Shown here piece by piece: positions 1 through 8,683 of a stretch of 64,000 nt of DNA. Origin of the DNA: Gordonia hongkongensis (GTDB lineage: Bacteria; Actinomycetota; Actinomycetes; Mycobacteriales; Mycobacteriaceae); the NCBI RefSeq assembly GCF_023078355.1, contig NZ_CP095552.1, forward strand, positions 1,674,001 to 1,738,000, in the 5' to 3' direction. The number at the start of each line of letters is the position of its first letter. Position 1 is the first letter of the stretch. Below the pieces are notes generated by a model, which saw only the letters and a program-made list of their open reading frames with translations, had not been told where the DNA came from and ran no database searches. Both the position numbers and the translations under genes were made by a program.

Positions 1-1284
1 GTGGCGTCCGTCCTCGACGACGATCTCGCCGCCGACCATCACCGTGTCGACGATGGACCGTGATCCGGTGGTGAGCAGCGACGCGCCGGGATCGCGGACG
101 GGGAGGGTGGCGTAGTCGCGGTCGAACCGCACCAGCGTGAGGTCCGCGGGCGACCCGACTGTCACACCGCCGGTCACCGGCGACAGACCGAGCGCGTAGT
201 TGGCGCCGCCGCAGGCGATGTCGAGCATCTGGGGGAACCCGAGCAGGTCCGCACGCCGGTGGACGGCACGTTGCAGGTAAGCGGCGATGCGCAGCGTCGC
301 CAGCATGTCCTGGGTGTCGTTGCTGGCGGCGCCGTCCACGCCCAGCCCGACCGCCAGGCCGCGCTCCAGCATCGCCGGGATCGGGGCCACCCCGCTGCCG
401 AGACGCATGTTCGACAATGGATTGTGCGACACCGCCACCTTCCGGGCGGCGAGGGTGCGCTGGCCGGCGTCGTCGAGCTCGACGCAGTGGACGGCGAGCA
501 CGCGGTCCCACAGGAAGCCGTTGCGGTCGAGGTGGTCGACGGCCCCGAAGCCGGTGTGCTGCCGACACATCTGCTCGTCGGTGCCGGTCTCGAGCAGGTG
601 GATGGAGACCGGCAGTCCACGTTCCTGCGCGAAGTCGCGGATCGTCCGCATCCCGGCGTCGGTGACCGAGCGCGGATTGGGTACCGCCAGGGCCATCGAG
701 ATCGCTGACCCGGCAACCTCGTTGCGGAGATGGTCGACGTGGTCGAGGACCTCGCCGAGGGGTTGCATCAGCCGCGGTTCGAACCCCCACTTGCGGCTCG
801 GGTCGGTGCGGTCGGCGACCCCGCGGCCGAGGATCGCCCGGATTCCGGTGTCGCGCAGTGCCCGCACGACGGCGTCATGGATCTCGTGCGACGGGTGCGG
901 CCACATGTGTTCGACCACGGTCGTCGTGCCCGATCGCAACAGTTCGAGGCAGGCCGAGACAGCGGCGAGGTAGGCCCGCTCGGGTGTGATCGCCACCGAT
1001 TCCTCGCCCACGGCCAGCAACCATTCGAGCAACGGTGTGCATTCGGCGATTCCCCGCATGAGCGACTGCTGGAGGTGCGTGTGGGTGTTGACGAACCCGG
1101 GGATGACGTAACCGTTACCGGTTCCACCGCCCGGACGGGCGGTGGGTGCGATCGCGGTGACGATCCCGTCGACGACATGGACGTCGTGATGGGCTTTCCA
1201 CTGCCCGGCCGTGTAGACGGTGACGTCGCGAAAGGCCGGGGCCGCCGCGGTGACGGCGGCCCCGGGCAATGATGTGTCGGTCAC
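1..1284 (-). CDS. Amidohydrolase, TrzA/SsnA-type deaminase (3' end outside window)
   Basis: Read from a GTG at 1284 with no stop up to base 1, so about 428 codons are visible and the C terminus is missing. The protein has the metal-dependent amidohydrolase layout: a short beta domain, then GFVNTHTHLQQSL (His68 and His70 as the HxH metal ligands), later IHLLETGTDE, HCVELDD, SHNPLSNMRLGSG and GVDGAASND. These motifs are typical of the ATZ/TRZ/8-oxoguanine-deaminase branch, which removes amino groups from N-heterocycles. Substrate cannot be told from sequence. Its start overlaps the stop of the upstream oxygenase gene by 4 bp (GTGA), so it is the third gene of a leftward operon after a substrate-binding protein and a 2-oxoglutarate oxygenase. 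Family call is firm; function in that operon is inference. Confidence 0.85.
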   Translation of the reverse strand, partial: MTDTSLPGAAVTAAAPAFRDVTVYTAGQWKAHHDVHVVDGIVTAIAPTARPGGGTGNGYVIPGFVNTHTHLQQSLMRGIAECTPLLEWLLAVGEESVAITPERAYLAAVSACLELLRSGTTTVVEHMWPHPSHEIHDAVVRALRDTGIRAILGRGVADRTDPSRKWGFEPRLMQPLGEVLDHVDHLRNEVAGSAISMALAVPNPRSVTDAGMRTIRDFAQERGLPVSIHLLETGTDEQMCRQHTGFGAVDHLDRNGFLWDRVLAVHCVELDDAGQRTLAARKVAVSHNPLSNMRLGSGVAPIPAMLERGLAVGLGVDGAASNDTQDMLATLRIAAYLQRAVHRRADLLGFPQMLDIACGGANYALGLSPVTGGVTVGSPADLTLVRFDRDYATLPVRDPGASLLTTGSRSIVDTVMVGGEIVVEDGRH

Positions 1285-2294
1285 TTCGCGAAGTTCGCGG
1301 CGATGCGCTGGGCGAGGTAGTCGGCGGCGGTGATCGGCGGGTAGGTGCCGCCCGCGCTCTCGATCAGCACGTCGGAGTTCGCCTGGGCGAAGTACGCGAG
1401 CGTGTAGCGCGGACCGGTGTACTCGCCCCGTCGGGGAGCCCGGACCCGATGGAAGTTCGACGGCAGTCGGTCGTCGGACCAGCGCATCAGCATGTCGCCG
1501 ATGTTGCAGGTGATGGCGTCGTCGGACGGCTCGACCGACGTCCAGGCCTGACCGTCGGCCTCGGCTCCCGGTAGCACCTGCAGGCCTCCCTGACCGGACC
1601 GCTGGAACAGCAGGGTCAGTGCGTCGAAGTCGGTGTGTGCGCCGGCGCGCCAACTGTTCTCGGAGTCGATCAGTTCGTCGGGGAACGCGTAGTAGTGCAG
1701 CAGCCGCAGGGTGCTCTGGTAGGTGTCCGCCGTCGGGTCGTGCGCCCGGGTGAAGAAGTCGCGGTCGAGACCCAGACGCTCGGCGAAACAGCTGAGCAGG
1801 GTCATGGCCACCGACCAGCACCGGTGCTCGAAATCCTCGATGGTGGAGCGGAATCCGGCGAGCTCGCGCTCACTCGGCCACAGTCCGTCCATGCGGGGCC
1901 GGGTGAACTGGTAGGACTCCTTCTGGTCCGGTGTGCCGATCGACGGGCGTACCTGGGTGCGGTACTCCCAGCCCGCGTTCTGGCCCTTCTTGAGCGGATA
2001 CTGCTCCTTGATCGAACGGGGGAGCGCGAAGAACCGGGCGGACATCTCGAACGCGTGGTCCACCGCGGCCAGGTCGATGCCGTGGTCGATCACCTGGAAG
2101 AAGCCGATGTCGGTTGCGGCCGACCAGAGTTGGTCGGCGATCTCGTCGCGGCGGTTGTCCAGATCGGCCAGACTGATCCGGCGGATCTCGCGGTCGGTGG
2201 TCTCGGTCCCCAGCCCGCCCATCCGGCGTTCCCGGTCGAGCTCGGTCAGGCCGGCCGAGGCGGCCGGCGACGGGGGTGTGGTGGTCTCTGTCAT
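1281..2294 (-). CDS. Isopenicillin-N-synthase-like Fe(II)/2-oxoglutarate oxygenase
   Basis: 337 residues from the ATG at 2294. The double-stranded beta-helix carries the iron triad His220-x-Asp222 (AGAHTDFDAL) and His282 (SNFHRV), and Arg296-x-Thr298 in the position that binds 2-oxoglutarate. The N-terminal half has the IPNS-type helical region (GFFQVIDHGI). An ATG at 2351 is also open but lies inside the preceding gene and would add 19 low-complexity residues, so 2294 is preferred; AGAGAG lies a few bases upstream. It sits between a NMT1/THI5 binding-protein gene and an amidohydrolase gene, overlapping the latter by 4 bp. A second member of the family is at 5275. Likely hydroxylates or demethylates a small imported substrate; which one is unknown. 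Confidence 0.85.
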   Translation of the reverse strand: MTETTTPPSPAASAGLTELDRERRMGGLGTETTDREIRRISLADLDNRRDEIADQLWSAATDIGFFQVIDHGIDLAAVDHAFEMSARFFALPRSIKEQYPLKKGQNAGWEYRTQVRPSIGTPDQKESYQFTRPRMDGLWPSERELAGFRSTIEDFEHRCWSVAMTLLSCFAERLGLDRDFFTRAHDPTADTYQSTLRLLHYYAFPDELIDSENSWRAGAHTDFDALTLLFQRSGQGGLQVLPGAEADGQAWTSVEPSDDAITCNIGDMLMRWSDDRLPSNFHRVRAPRRGEYTGPRYTLAYFAQANSDVLIESAGGTYPPITAADYLAQRIAANFAK

Positions 2295-2334
2295 CGTGTG
2301 TCTCTCTGTGGTCGGGGAAGACGTGGGCGTCGGG

Positions 2335-3501
2335 TCAGCGGATCTGCTCATCGATGAACTGGGTCGTGAACAGCTGGTCGGCGGGCAATGCGGCCGGCAG
2401 GTCGGCGCCTCCGCCGTTCAGGATCGGCACGAGGTCGTTGATCACGTTCTGCGCCTTCACCATGTCGTAGCTGCCGTAGACACCGTCCGCGCCCGGGGCG
2501 ATGACCGCGCGATCCTTCAGCAAGCCCGCCGAGTACGCCGCCTCGCCGGCTGAATACGGGGTGAAGGACACGTCCTGGGACACCCAGTCGACGATGGTGG
2601 CGTTGACCGCGTCGGGCGAGGCCACGTAGTCCTTACCGGTCTGCTGGATCATCGGGACCAGCTTCTCCAGACACGGCGACATCTCCTCGACGTCACCGGC
2701 GCGGACCGAGACGTTCGACGCGTAGACGTCGTACCCGGCGTCCTTGACCATCGCGTAGGCGACCGGCTTGTTCCACGACGGGGTCTCGTTCTCGTAGGTG
2801 TAGGGCTCGGAGTTGGCGAACCCCTGCTGGGTGATCGACGGGTCGCCGACGAAACGTGCCGGGGCGCCGTCGTAACTGGTGTCGAGCTGATCCTGCTGCA
2901 GCAGCCCCTTCGCGACCAGCCACTGCGGGAAGATCTGATCCTTCGACACCACCACGCTGGCGTCGGATCGGCCGATGTCGGCGATCGTCTTCACGTCCGG
3001 GTGGGTTGCGGGGTCCCACATGATGATCGAGGGGTTGTACTGCAGCAGGGGCGTCACACCGACCACGCGTTGGTCCTTGGCGGCGGAGATCATCTGGTCG
3101 CCGTGGACGAGACCGAGGTGGATGGAGTCGTCGGAGTACATGGCCGAGGGCACCGACTGGAATCCGATGGCCGGGCCGCCGGCGCGCAGCGTGATGTCGA
3201 CGCCGGTGTCCATGCCGTCGAAGACGAGCGGTCCGGAGACCGACTTGTTGTCGGTGTCGACGGTGTACCCGGGTCCGAGAAGTCCGATGACCCCGGCCAT
3301 GTCCGACTGCGGTTGCCACTGCAGTTGAACCACCACGTTGTCGGGGCAGGTTCCGGCGAGGGTGGATTCGGCCGGCGCCGAGGGGAGGCTCGACGACGCG
3401 GTGTCGTCGGACCCGGAACTCGAGCAGCCGGCGAGAACCGCTGCGCAGATCGTCGCCGCCGTGGCGGCCACGGCCAGACGCGACGTGCGGAGGCGGGTCA
3501 T
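2335..3501 (-). CDS. ABC transporter substrate-binding lipoprotein, NMT1/THI5-like
   Basis: 388 residues with a lipoprotein signal: basic start, hydrophobic core and lipobox LAGC (Cys at about residue 25) followed by a Ser/Asp-rich linker. The mature part resembles NMT1/THI5-like periplasmic-binding-fold proteins (nitrate, sulfonate, pyrimidine or thiamine-precursor binders), for example VVQLQWQPQSDMAG at the start and GMDTGVDITLRAGG later. It should be anchored to the outer face of the membrane and deliver ligand to the permease/ATPase pair encoded divergently at 3560-5223. First gene of a leftward operon; the 58-bp gap to the divergent ATPase gene holds a GntR-type operator candidate. No good ribosome binding site is visible before its ATG. 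Ligand unknown. Confidence 0.85.
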   Translation of the reverse strand: MTRLRTSRLAVAATAATICAAVLAGCSSSGSDDTASSSLPSAPAESTLAGTCPDNVVVQLQWQPQSDMAGVIGLLGPGYTVDTDNKSVSGPLVFDGMDTGVDITLRAGGPAIGFQSVPSAMYSDDSIHLGLVHGDQMISAAKDQRVVGVTPLLQYNPSIIMWDPATHPDVKTIADIGRSDASVVVSKDQIFPQWLVAKGLLQQDQLDTSYDGAPARFVGDPSITQQGFANSEPYTYENETPSWNKPVAYAMVKDAGYDVYASNVSVRAGDVEEMSPCLEKLVPMIQQTGKDYVASPDAVNATIVDWVSQDVSFTPYSAGEAAYSAGLLKDRAVIAPGADGVYGSYDMVKAQNVINDLVPILNGGGADLPAALPADQLFTTQFIDEQIR

Positions 3502-3529
3502 CTAATAGCAGAAAGACTGCAACAGTTAC

Positions 3530-3539
3530 ATGTAGACAT
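3530..3539. promoter_or_regulatory. Candidate FadR/FCD-type GntR operator in divergent promoter
   Basis: ATGTAGACAT is an inverted repeat (ATGT-N2-ACAT) that fits the general TnGTnnACnA pattern of FadR-subfamily GntR regulators. It lies in the 58-bp space between the two divergent transporter operons, and a GntR-FCD gene closes the rightward one (6341). Autoregulatory control of both operons by that protein is inferred. Confidence 0.45.
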
Positions 3540-3559
3540 GCACAGGGCGGGAAGGCCGG

Positions 3560-4339
3560 ATGAAACTCTACGACACGGTGAGGGATGTGGATGCGCGTCA
3601 TCTCACCAAAGATGTGGTCGCGTCCGTCTCCGGGGTGACGAAGCGATTCGAGTCCGGGACCCAGGCGCTGGACCGGGTGGACCTCGACGTGCGCGCCGGC
3701 GACTTCGTGGCCGTCGTCGGACCGTCGGGTTGTGGTAAGTCGACCCTGCTCCGGATGGCCGCCGGTCTCGAGAAGCCCACAGAGGGAAGCGTGGCACTGT
3801 CCACGGAGTCGGTCGGGTTCATCTTCCAGGAACCGACCCTCCTCGCCTGGCGCAGTGTGCGGGGCAATGTCGAACTCTGCGCCGAGATCGCCCGGCTGCC
3901 GCGGGGTGAACGACGACGCCGGGCGCAGGCCGCCATCGACGCGGTCGGTCTCACCGGGTTCGAGTCGCAATTGCCGCGCATGCTGTCCGGTGGCATGAAG
4001 ATGCGTGCCTCGCTGGCCCGCGCGTTGACCTCCGAGCCCGAATTGTTGCTCCTCGACGAGCCTTTCGGCGCTCTCGACGAGATGACCCGGCTCGACATGC
4101 AATCCGAGCTGCAACGGCTCTACGCCGAACGCCGGTTCACCGCGATGTTCATCACGCATTCGGTGTCCGAAGCGGTCTTCCTCGCCAACCGGGTGATCGT
4201 GATGTCCGCACGCCCCGGGCGGATCGTCGCTGACATCGGCATCGACTTCGCTCACCCACGCCACCCGGATCTGCGCTACGACAGCCGTTTCACCGACCAC
4301 GTCGCCGAGATCTCCGAGACCCTCCGAGGTGCACGATGA
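3560..4339 (+). CDS. ABC transporter ATP-binding protein, SsuB/TauB/NrtD type
   Basis: 259 residues. Walker A GPSGCGKS at 55-62, Q-loop Gln90 (FIFQEPTLLAW), signature LSGGM at 142-146, Walker B LLLLDEPFGALDE from 162, and the H-loop ITHSVSEAV. The Q-loop and D-loop wording matches the nitrate/sulfonate/taurine/pyrimidine importer ATPases. It starts 58 bp from the divergent binding-protein gene and overlaps the permease gene by 4 bp (ATGA), so ATPase and permease are co-translated. It powers uptake of the ligand bound by the 2335-3501 lipoprotein. Confidence 0.92.
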   Translation: MKLYDTVRDVDARHLTKDVVASVSGVTKRFESGTQALDRVDLDVRAGDFVAVVGPSGCGKSTLLRMAAGLEKPTEGSVALSTESVGFIFQEPTLLAWRSVRGNVELCAEIARLPRGERRRRAQAAIDAVGLTGFESQLPRMLSGGMKMRASLARALTSEPELLLLDEPFGALDEMTRLDMQSELQRLYAERRFTAMFITHSVSEAVFLANRVIVMSARPGRIVADIGIDFAHPRHPDLRYDSRFTDHVAEISETLRGAR

Positions 4340-5223
4340 CCACCGCCGCCCGATCTCGTCCCGCCGCCGGCGAGCACCACGGACCGGTTTCCGCGCCGCA
4401 GCCCGAGCCCACACGGGGCGAGCGGTCGTCGCGGAAGAGTGGCGCCCGCCGTGTCACGGCAGCCGTGCTGAGGTACGGAGCACCTCCGGTCCTCTCCCTC
4501 GCCGTGGGAATCGCCGCCTGGTACGCAGTCAGCTATCTCATCCTCACTCCGGAGCGGCGTTTCCTGCTCCCGCCGCCGCACACCGTGCTGTTCGAGTCGC
4601 TGCTGGACCCGGACAGCGTCGGCCCCATGCTCGACGCGCTGTGGGTCACCGCGAAGGTCTGTCTCGTGGGCTTCGCCTTCGCCGCGCTGATCGGGGTCGC
4701 CATCGGCGTCCTGATGAGCCGGGGGTCCTTCCTCGAACGCGCGATCTACCCCTGGGCCGTTGTGCTGCAGGTGATCCCGGTGCTCGCGATCGTTCCGCTG
4801 ATCGGGCTCTGGTTCGGCTACGGGATGGTCGCCCGCACGATCGTGTGCGTGATCATCGCGATCTTCCCCATCATCGCCAACACGCATTTCGGGCTCGTCT
4901 CGGTCGACAAGTCCTCACAGGAGCTGTTCACCCTGTCGAAGGCCTCACCGGTGCAACGCCTGCTGATGCTCGAGTTCCCGTCGGCGCTCCCGTCGATGAT
5001 GACCGGCTTCCGGACGGCCTCGGGGCTGGTCGTGGTAGGCGCCATCATCGGTGACATGTTCTTCGCCAAGGGCGAACCCGGTATCGGGACCCTGCTCGAC
5101 ATCTATCGGGCTCGCCTCCAGTCCGACGACCTCATCGCGGCGATCGTCCTGGCCTCGGTGTTCGGCATCCTCGTCTTCGGCGCCTTCAGCATTCTCAACG
5201 CCGCCGTGAACCGTCGTCGCTGA
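4336..5223 (+). CDS. ABC transporter permease, SsuC/ThiX-like (BPD_transp_1)
   Basis: 295 residues. About 45 polar residues precede the first membrane segment (ALSLAVGIAAWYAVSYLI region), then five or six helices with the EAA-type loop around GAIIGDMFFAKGEPGIG before the last helices. It is the single permease type (homodimer) of NMT1/THI5-associated importers. Overlaps the ATPase gene start-to-stop by 4 bp, and is followed after 51 bp by an oxygenase gene with a strong GGAGG site. The pair with the divergent binding protein makes a full importer; the ligand is probably the substrate of the two oxygenases and the amidohydrolase. Confidence 0.9.
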   Translation: MTTAARSRPAAGEHHGPVSAPQPEPTRGERSSRKSGARRVTAAVLRYGAPPVLSLAVGIAAWYAVSYLILTPERRFLLPPPHTVLFESLLDPDSVGPMLDALWVTAKVCLVGFAFAALIGVAIGVLMSRGSFLERAIYPWAVVLQVIPVLAIVPLIGLWFGYGMVARTIVCVIIAIFPIIANTHFGLVSVDKSSQELFTLSKASPVQRLLMLEFPSALPSMMTGFRTASGLVVVGAIIGDMFFAKGEPGIGTLLDIYRARLQSDDLIAAIVLASVFGILVFGAFSILNAAVNRRR

Positions 5224-5274
5224 GGACATCTCCGCGCTCGCAACCACCTCGACCCGAACCCATCCGGAGGATTC

Positions 5275-6306
5275 ATGTTCACCGTTCCCACCATCGACAT
5301 CTCGCCCTACCTCGACCCGGACAGCTCGGCCGCGGCCCGGGACGGCGTGGCGCGCGCCCTCGACGACGCCTGTGGCTGCGTCGGTTTCGTCCAGGTCGTC
5401 GGTCATGGGATCGCACCCGGCGTCATCGACGGACTGACCGCGGCGCTCGACGAGTTCTACGCGCTGCCCCTCGAGGTGAAGAAGCAATACGCCCGGCCGG
5501 GGCAGAATCGCGGCTACAGCCCGCCGAAGAGTGAGTCGCTGAGCATGAGTCTCGGTGTGGCCGCGGCGAATCAGATGAACGACTTCTACGAGGCGTTCAC
5601 CGTCGGCTCGGAGGGTTCCTGGTTCCCGGGCCTCGACCTGCCGGAGTCCAGCTACCCGACGAACACGTGGCCGGACGCGGCGCCGGGATTCCGCCCGGCG
5701 GTCGAATCCTGGTTCGACGCGGCGCGGGGCCTCTCGCGAGTTCTGCTCACCGCCTTCACCGATGCGCTCGGTCTGCCGCCCGGTTACTTCGACGGGATGA
5801 CCGATCACTCCATCGACGCGCTGAAGCTCAACAACTACACCCTCCCCGAAGGCGAGATCGAACTCGCCGGGGAGCTGACCGGGATGGGTGCGCACACCGA
5901 CTTCGGCATCCTCACCGTGCTGTGGGCCGACCAGGTGCCCGGGCTCCAGGTGCTCGATCACGAGGGGCGGTGGCACGACGTGGCACCCGCCGACGGCGCG
6001 CTGCTGGTCAACCTCGGCGACGCCATGGCGCGGTGGACGAACGACCGGTGGCGATCGACTGTCCACCGCGTCGACCCGCCCGTCGTCGACGGCCGGATCC
6101 TGCGTCGTCGGTCGGCAGCGTTCTTCTTCGACGGCAACGCCGATGCCGTCATCGAGACGCTGCCCGGGTGCGCGCGTACCGACCACCCGGGATATCCGCC
6201 GATCACCGTCGCCGAGAACATTGATGCGAAACTCGCCGGGATGAAGAGCGGAATCGCACCCGTCGGCGCCGAGCGCGAGGCGCAGCGCGTGATGGCCGCG
6301 GGATGA
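5275..6306 (+). CDS. Second isopenicillin-N-synthase-like Fe(II)/2-oxoglutarate oxygenase
   Basis: 343 residues from an ATG 6 bp after GGAGG. Iron ligands His207-x-Asp209 (GMGAHTDFGIL) and His264 (STVHRVDPP), with Arg278-Arg-Ser280 as the 2-oxoglutarate motif. The N terminus (TIDISPYLD, then GFVQVVGHGI) is classic for the 2OG-FeII/DIOX_N family. It is only a distant paralogue of the enzyme at 1281-2294, so the two probably catalyse successive or alternative oxidations rather than the same one. It is third in the rightward operon after ATPase and permease, and is followed by the GntR regulator. Known relatives of this family include fungal thymine-7-hydroxylase, but that link is only a hint about substrate. 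Confidence 0.85.
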   Translation: MFTVPTIDISPYLDPDSSAAARDGVARALDDACGCVGFVQVVGHGIAPGVIDGLTAALDEFYALPLEVKKQYARPGQNRGYSPPKSESLSMSLGVAAANQMNDFYEAFTVGSEGSWFPGLDLPESSYPTNTWPDAAPGFRPAVESWFDAARGLSRVLLTAFTDALGLPPGYFDGMTDHSIDALKLNNYTLPEGEIELAGELTGMGAHTDFGILTVLWADQVPGLQVLDHEGRWHDVAPADGALLVNLGDAMARWTNDRWRSTVHRVDPPVVDGRILRRRSAAFFFDGNADAVIETLPGCARTDHPGYPPITVAENIDAKLAGMKSGIAPVGAEREAQRVMAAG

Positions 6307-6340
6307 GGTCGGGGCATCGGCCCTCTACGCTGGGACGGTC

Positions 6341-6991
6341 ATGACGGGAAACGGACACGACGGCGCGCTGCTGATGCAGTCGGTCCTGCGCCGGATACGC
6401 GACGAGATCTTCGACGGCACGCTCGAACCCGGTGCGTCGCTCTCGGTTCCGGGTCTGGCCGCCCGACTGGACGTGTCCCGCAGCCCGGTGCGCGAGGCGG
6501 TCCAACAACTCGTCATGGACGGGCTGGCGGTCTACACGCCTCGTGTCGGTGCGAAGGTGGCTGTCCTCGACGACGAGATGCTGCGGCACGTCTTCGAGGT
6601 TCGTGAGGTCCTCGACGGACTCGCCGCGCGCCAGGCCACCATCCGGGTGACCCGTGCCGAGCTGACCGGGCTCTGGGATCGGGTGCGTGAGCAGGAGCGT
6701 CTGCTGGAGACCGAGCCCGATCACCGACGCGACGCCGAACTCGATCTCGACTTCCACACCGCGGTCCGGTCGCTGTCGGGAAACGCCCCGCTGTGCGACG
6801 CACTGCTGAAGCTCGACACCCAGTCACATCTCTACCGATCCGACATGTGGTCGCACGAGGACAACCGTCGGCACGCCGTGACCGAGCACCGCCGGATCAT
6901 CGCGGCACTGGAGGCCGGTGACGCCGACGAAGCCGACCGGGCCGCGCGCGCCCACGCCGCCGGCGTGCTCGTCCGGCTGCTCCGTACCTGA
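6341..6991 (+). CDS. GntR family regulator, FadR/FCD subfamily
   Basis: 216 residues. N-terminal winged helix (about 10-80) with the GntR hallmark LEPGASLSVPGLAARLDVSR and SPVREAVQQL; the rest is an all-helical FCD ligand domain with the metal-binding pattern D..FH (DLDFHTAV), and H residues in the final helices (EHRRIIAAL). FCD regulators usually sense carboxylates or catabolic intermediates and repress the neighbouring operon. It starts 34 bp after the oxygenase gene and is the natural controller of both divergent operons here; a matching operator candidate is at 3530-3539. Confidence 0.88.
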   Translation: MTGNGHDGALLMQSVLRRIRDEIFDGTLEPGASLSVPGLAARLDVSRSPVREAVQQLVMDGLAVYTPRVGAKVAVLDDEMLRHVFEVREVLDGLAARQATIRVTRAELTGLWDRVREQERLLETEPDHRRDAELDLDFHTAVRSLSGNAPLCDALLKLDTQSHLYRSDMWSHEDNRRHAVTEHRRIIAALEAGDADEADRAARAHAAGVLVRLLRT

Positions 6992-7136
6992 TCCGGTGCG
7001 CGATCGCCGTGACCCCGGCCACCGGACTTTCGCCCACGCTGATTTGATCTCGTCAGGCGGTGCGGCGGCGGGAGAGAGCGCATCCGCCGCCCCGGGTGGG
7101 CCCCGGCAGGGGAATCGTCTGCGCCATCATGGGTGG

Positions 7137-8543
7137 ATGGTCTCTTCACCCGATGCCGCGCGCCGCGACAACGTGATCCTGGTGCACTGGCACGATCTCG
7201 GTCGCCATCTGCGGTGTTACGGCGCCGATGGCGTCGAGAGTCCCGTCCTCGACGACCTCGCGGCCGCCGGCATCCGGTTCGCCGACGCACACGCCACGGC
7301 GCCGCTGTGCTCACCGGCCCGCGGTTCCCTGTTCACGGGGCGCTATCCGCACGGCAACGGGCTCGTCGGCCTGGCCCACCACGGGTTCGAGTACTTCCCG
7401 GACGTGCAGACCCTGCCGGCTCTCCTCGCGGGTGCGGGCTACCGCTCGGCACTCTTCGGGATGCAGCACGAGAGCGCGGACCCCGGCCGGCTCGGTTTCG
7501 ACTCGGTGGATGTGTCCGACTCGCGTTGCGACTACGTGGTGGACCGGTCCCAGGACTGGTTGCGACGACATGCGCACGACGATCGGCCGTTCTTCCTGAC
7601 GGCGGGCTTCTTCGAAACGCATCGGCCCTACCCTGCCGACGAGTACAAGCCGGCAGACACCAGCACGATCTCGGTCCCCGGGTTCCTGCCGGACACCGAC
7701 GACGTGCGCGACGATCTGGCGGGTCTGCACGGCTCGATCACGAAGGCCGACTCGGCCGTGGGCCGGCTCCTCGACACCGTCGCCGAACTCGGTCTCGACG
7801 ATTCCACCTGGATCGTGTTCGTCACCGATCACGGTCTGGCGTTCCCACGGGCGAAATCGACGCTGTACGCCGAGGGCACCGGGATCGCATTGATCATGCG
7901 CCCGCCGTCGCGGCTGGGGATCACGCCGACGGTCTACGACGATCTGTTCTCGGGGGTCGATCTCACGCCGACGCTGCTCGACCTGGTGGGTGTCGACATC
8001 CCGGACACGGTGGACGGTGACTCGCACGCCCCCGCGCTGGTGGGAACGGAAGACGCAGCCGTCCGCACCGAGGTGTTCACCGAGAAGACCTATCACGACG
8101 CCTTCGACCCGATCCGTGCCGTTCGGACCAAGGAGTTCAGTTACATCGAGAACTACGCGGCGCGGCCGGCGTTGTTGCTCCCGCTCGACATCGCCGACAG
8201 TTTGTCGGCGCGGTCGCTGGATCGGCAAGAGGTGCAACAAGATCGGTCGAGGGTCGAGCTCTACGACCTGCGTTCCGATCCGCATGAGCGCAACAACCTC
8301 GCCGACGACCCGTCGTATGCGCACGTCCGGGACGAGCTCGCGCGGGCGTTGGCCGACTGGCGCGAGCGCACCCATGACGACTTGCCCGATGAAGCGGCCG
8401 GCACGGCGACGGCGGAGGCCTTCATGGACGCATTCCACACCAAGGCGGCGCAGGTCGAGGCCGAGGAGGAGGCATTGCCGTCCCGGCGTCCGCTGGGTGC
8501 CCGTCGCGAGTTGGCCGGGGACCTCACGTCGGGCGAGCGCTGA
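7137..8543 (+). CDS. Sulfatase, sulfamidase/N-sulfoglucosamine-sulfohydrolase-like
   Basis: 468 residues from the ATG at 7137; an open frame continues upstream into the GntR gene but is not homologous sequence. The sulfatase signature C-S-P-A-R is present (Cys58 in APLCSPARGSLFTGRYPHG), the cysteine that must be oxidised to formylglycine. Metal/sulfate ligands are seen in VHWHDLGRH, FFETHRPY and FVTDHGLAFPRAK; the last resembles sulfamidase-like sulfatases more than arylsulfatases. No signal peptide is visible, so it is probably cytoplasmic. The activating enzyme (formylglycine-generating enzyme) is encoded 3.9 kb downstream at 12398. It liberates sulfate from an organic sulfate or sulfamate; the substrate is not known. 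Confidence 0.9.
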   Translation: MVSSPDAARRDNVILVHWHDLGRHLRCYGADGVESPVLDDLAAAGIRFADAHATAPLCSPARGSLFTGRYPHGNGLVGLAHHGFEYFPDVQTLPALLAGAGYRSALFGMQHESADPGRLGFDSVDVSDSRCDYVVDRSQDWLRRHAHDDRPFFLTAGFFETHRPYPADEYKPADTSTISVPGFLPDTDDVRDDLAGLHGSITKADSAVGRLLDTVAELGLDDSTWIVFVTDHGLAFPRAKSTLYAEGTGIALIMRPPSRLGITPTVYDDLFSGVDLTPTLLDLVGVDIPDTVDGDSHAPALVGTEDAAVRTEVFTEKTYHDAFDPIRAVRTKEFSYIENYAARPALLLPLDIADSLSARSLDRQEVQQDRSRVELYDLRSDPHERNNLADDPSYAHVRDELARALADWRERTHDDLPDEAAGTATAEAFMDAFHTKAAQVEAEEEALPSRRPLGARRELAGDLTSGER

Positions 8544-8647
8544 GGGGCGTCGGCGCGAAAGCGTCATCTCGGACACGCGATCTCACGCCACCCACAGCGC
8601 GGTCTCGGTGTCAATGGTTTCGACCCGGCTGCGCGTAAAAGGCCAGC

Positions 8648-8675
8648 TTGCGGTGCTTTTCCCGCTCGCTAGACT
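8648..8675 (+). promoter_or_regulatory. Putative housekeeping promoter of the stf0-cysD-cysNC operon
   Basis: TTGCGG at 8648-8653 and TAGACT at 8670-8675 are separated by 16 bp. The predicted transcription start falls within a few bases of the sulfotransferase ATG at 8684, so the message would be leaderless or nearly so, which is common in this group. No other convincing promoter is seen in the 140-bp gap. Confidence 0.4.
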
Positions 8676-8683
8676 CGTCTTTC

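Noticed and set aside
2693..4414. Long open frame of 573 codons on the minus strand across two genes
   Set aside because: It runs opposite to the ABC ATPase and through the binding-protein gene, is Arg/Gly/His-rich, and has no family motif. Such shadows are common at this GC content.
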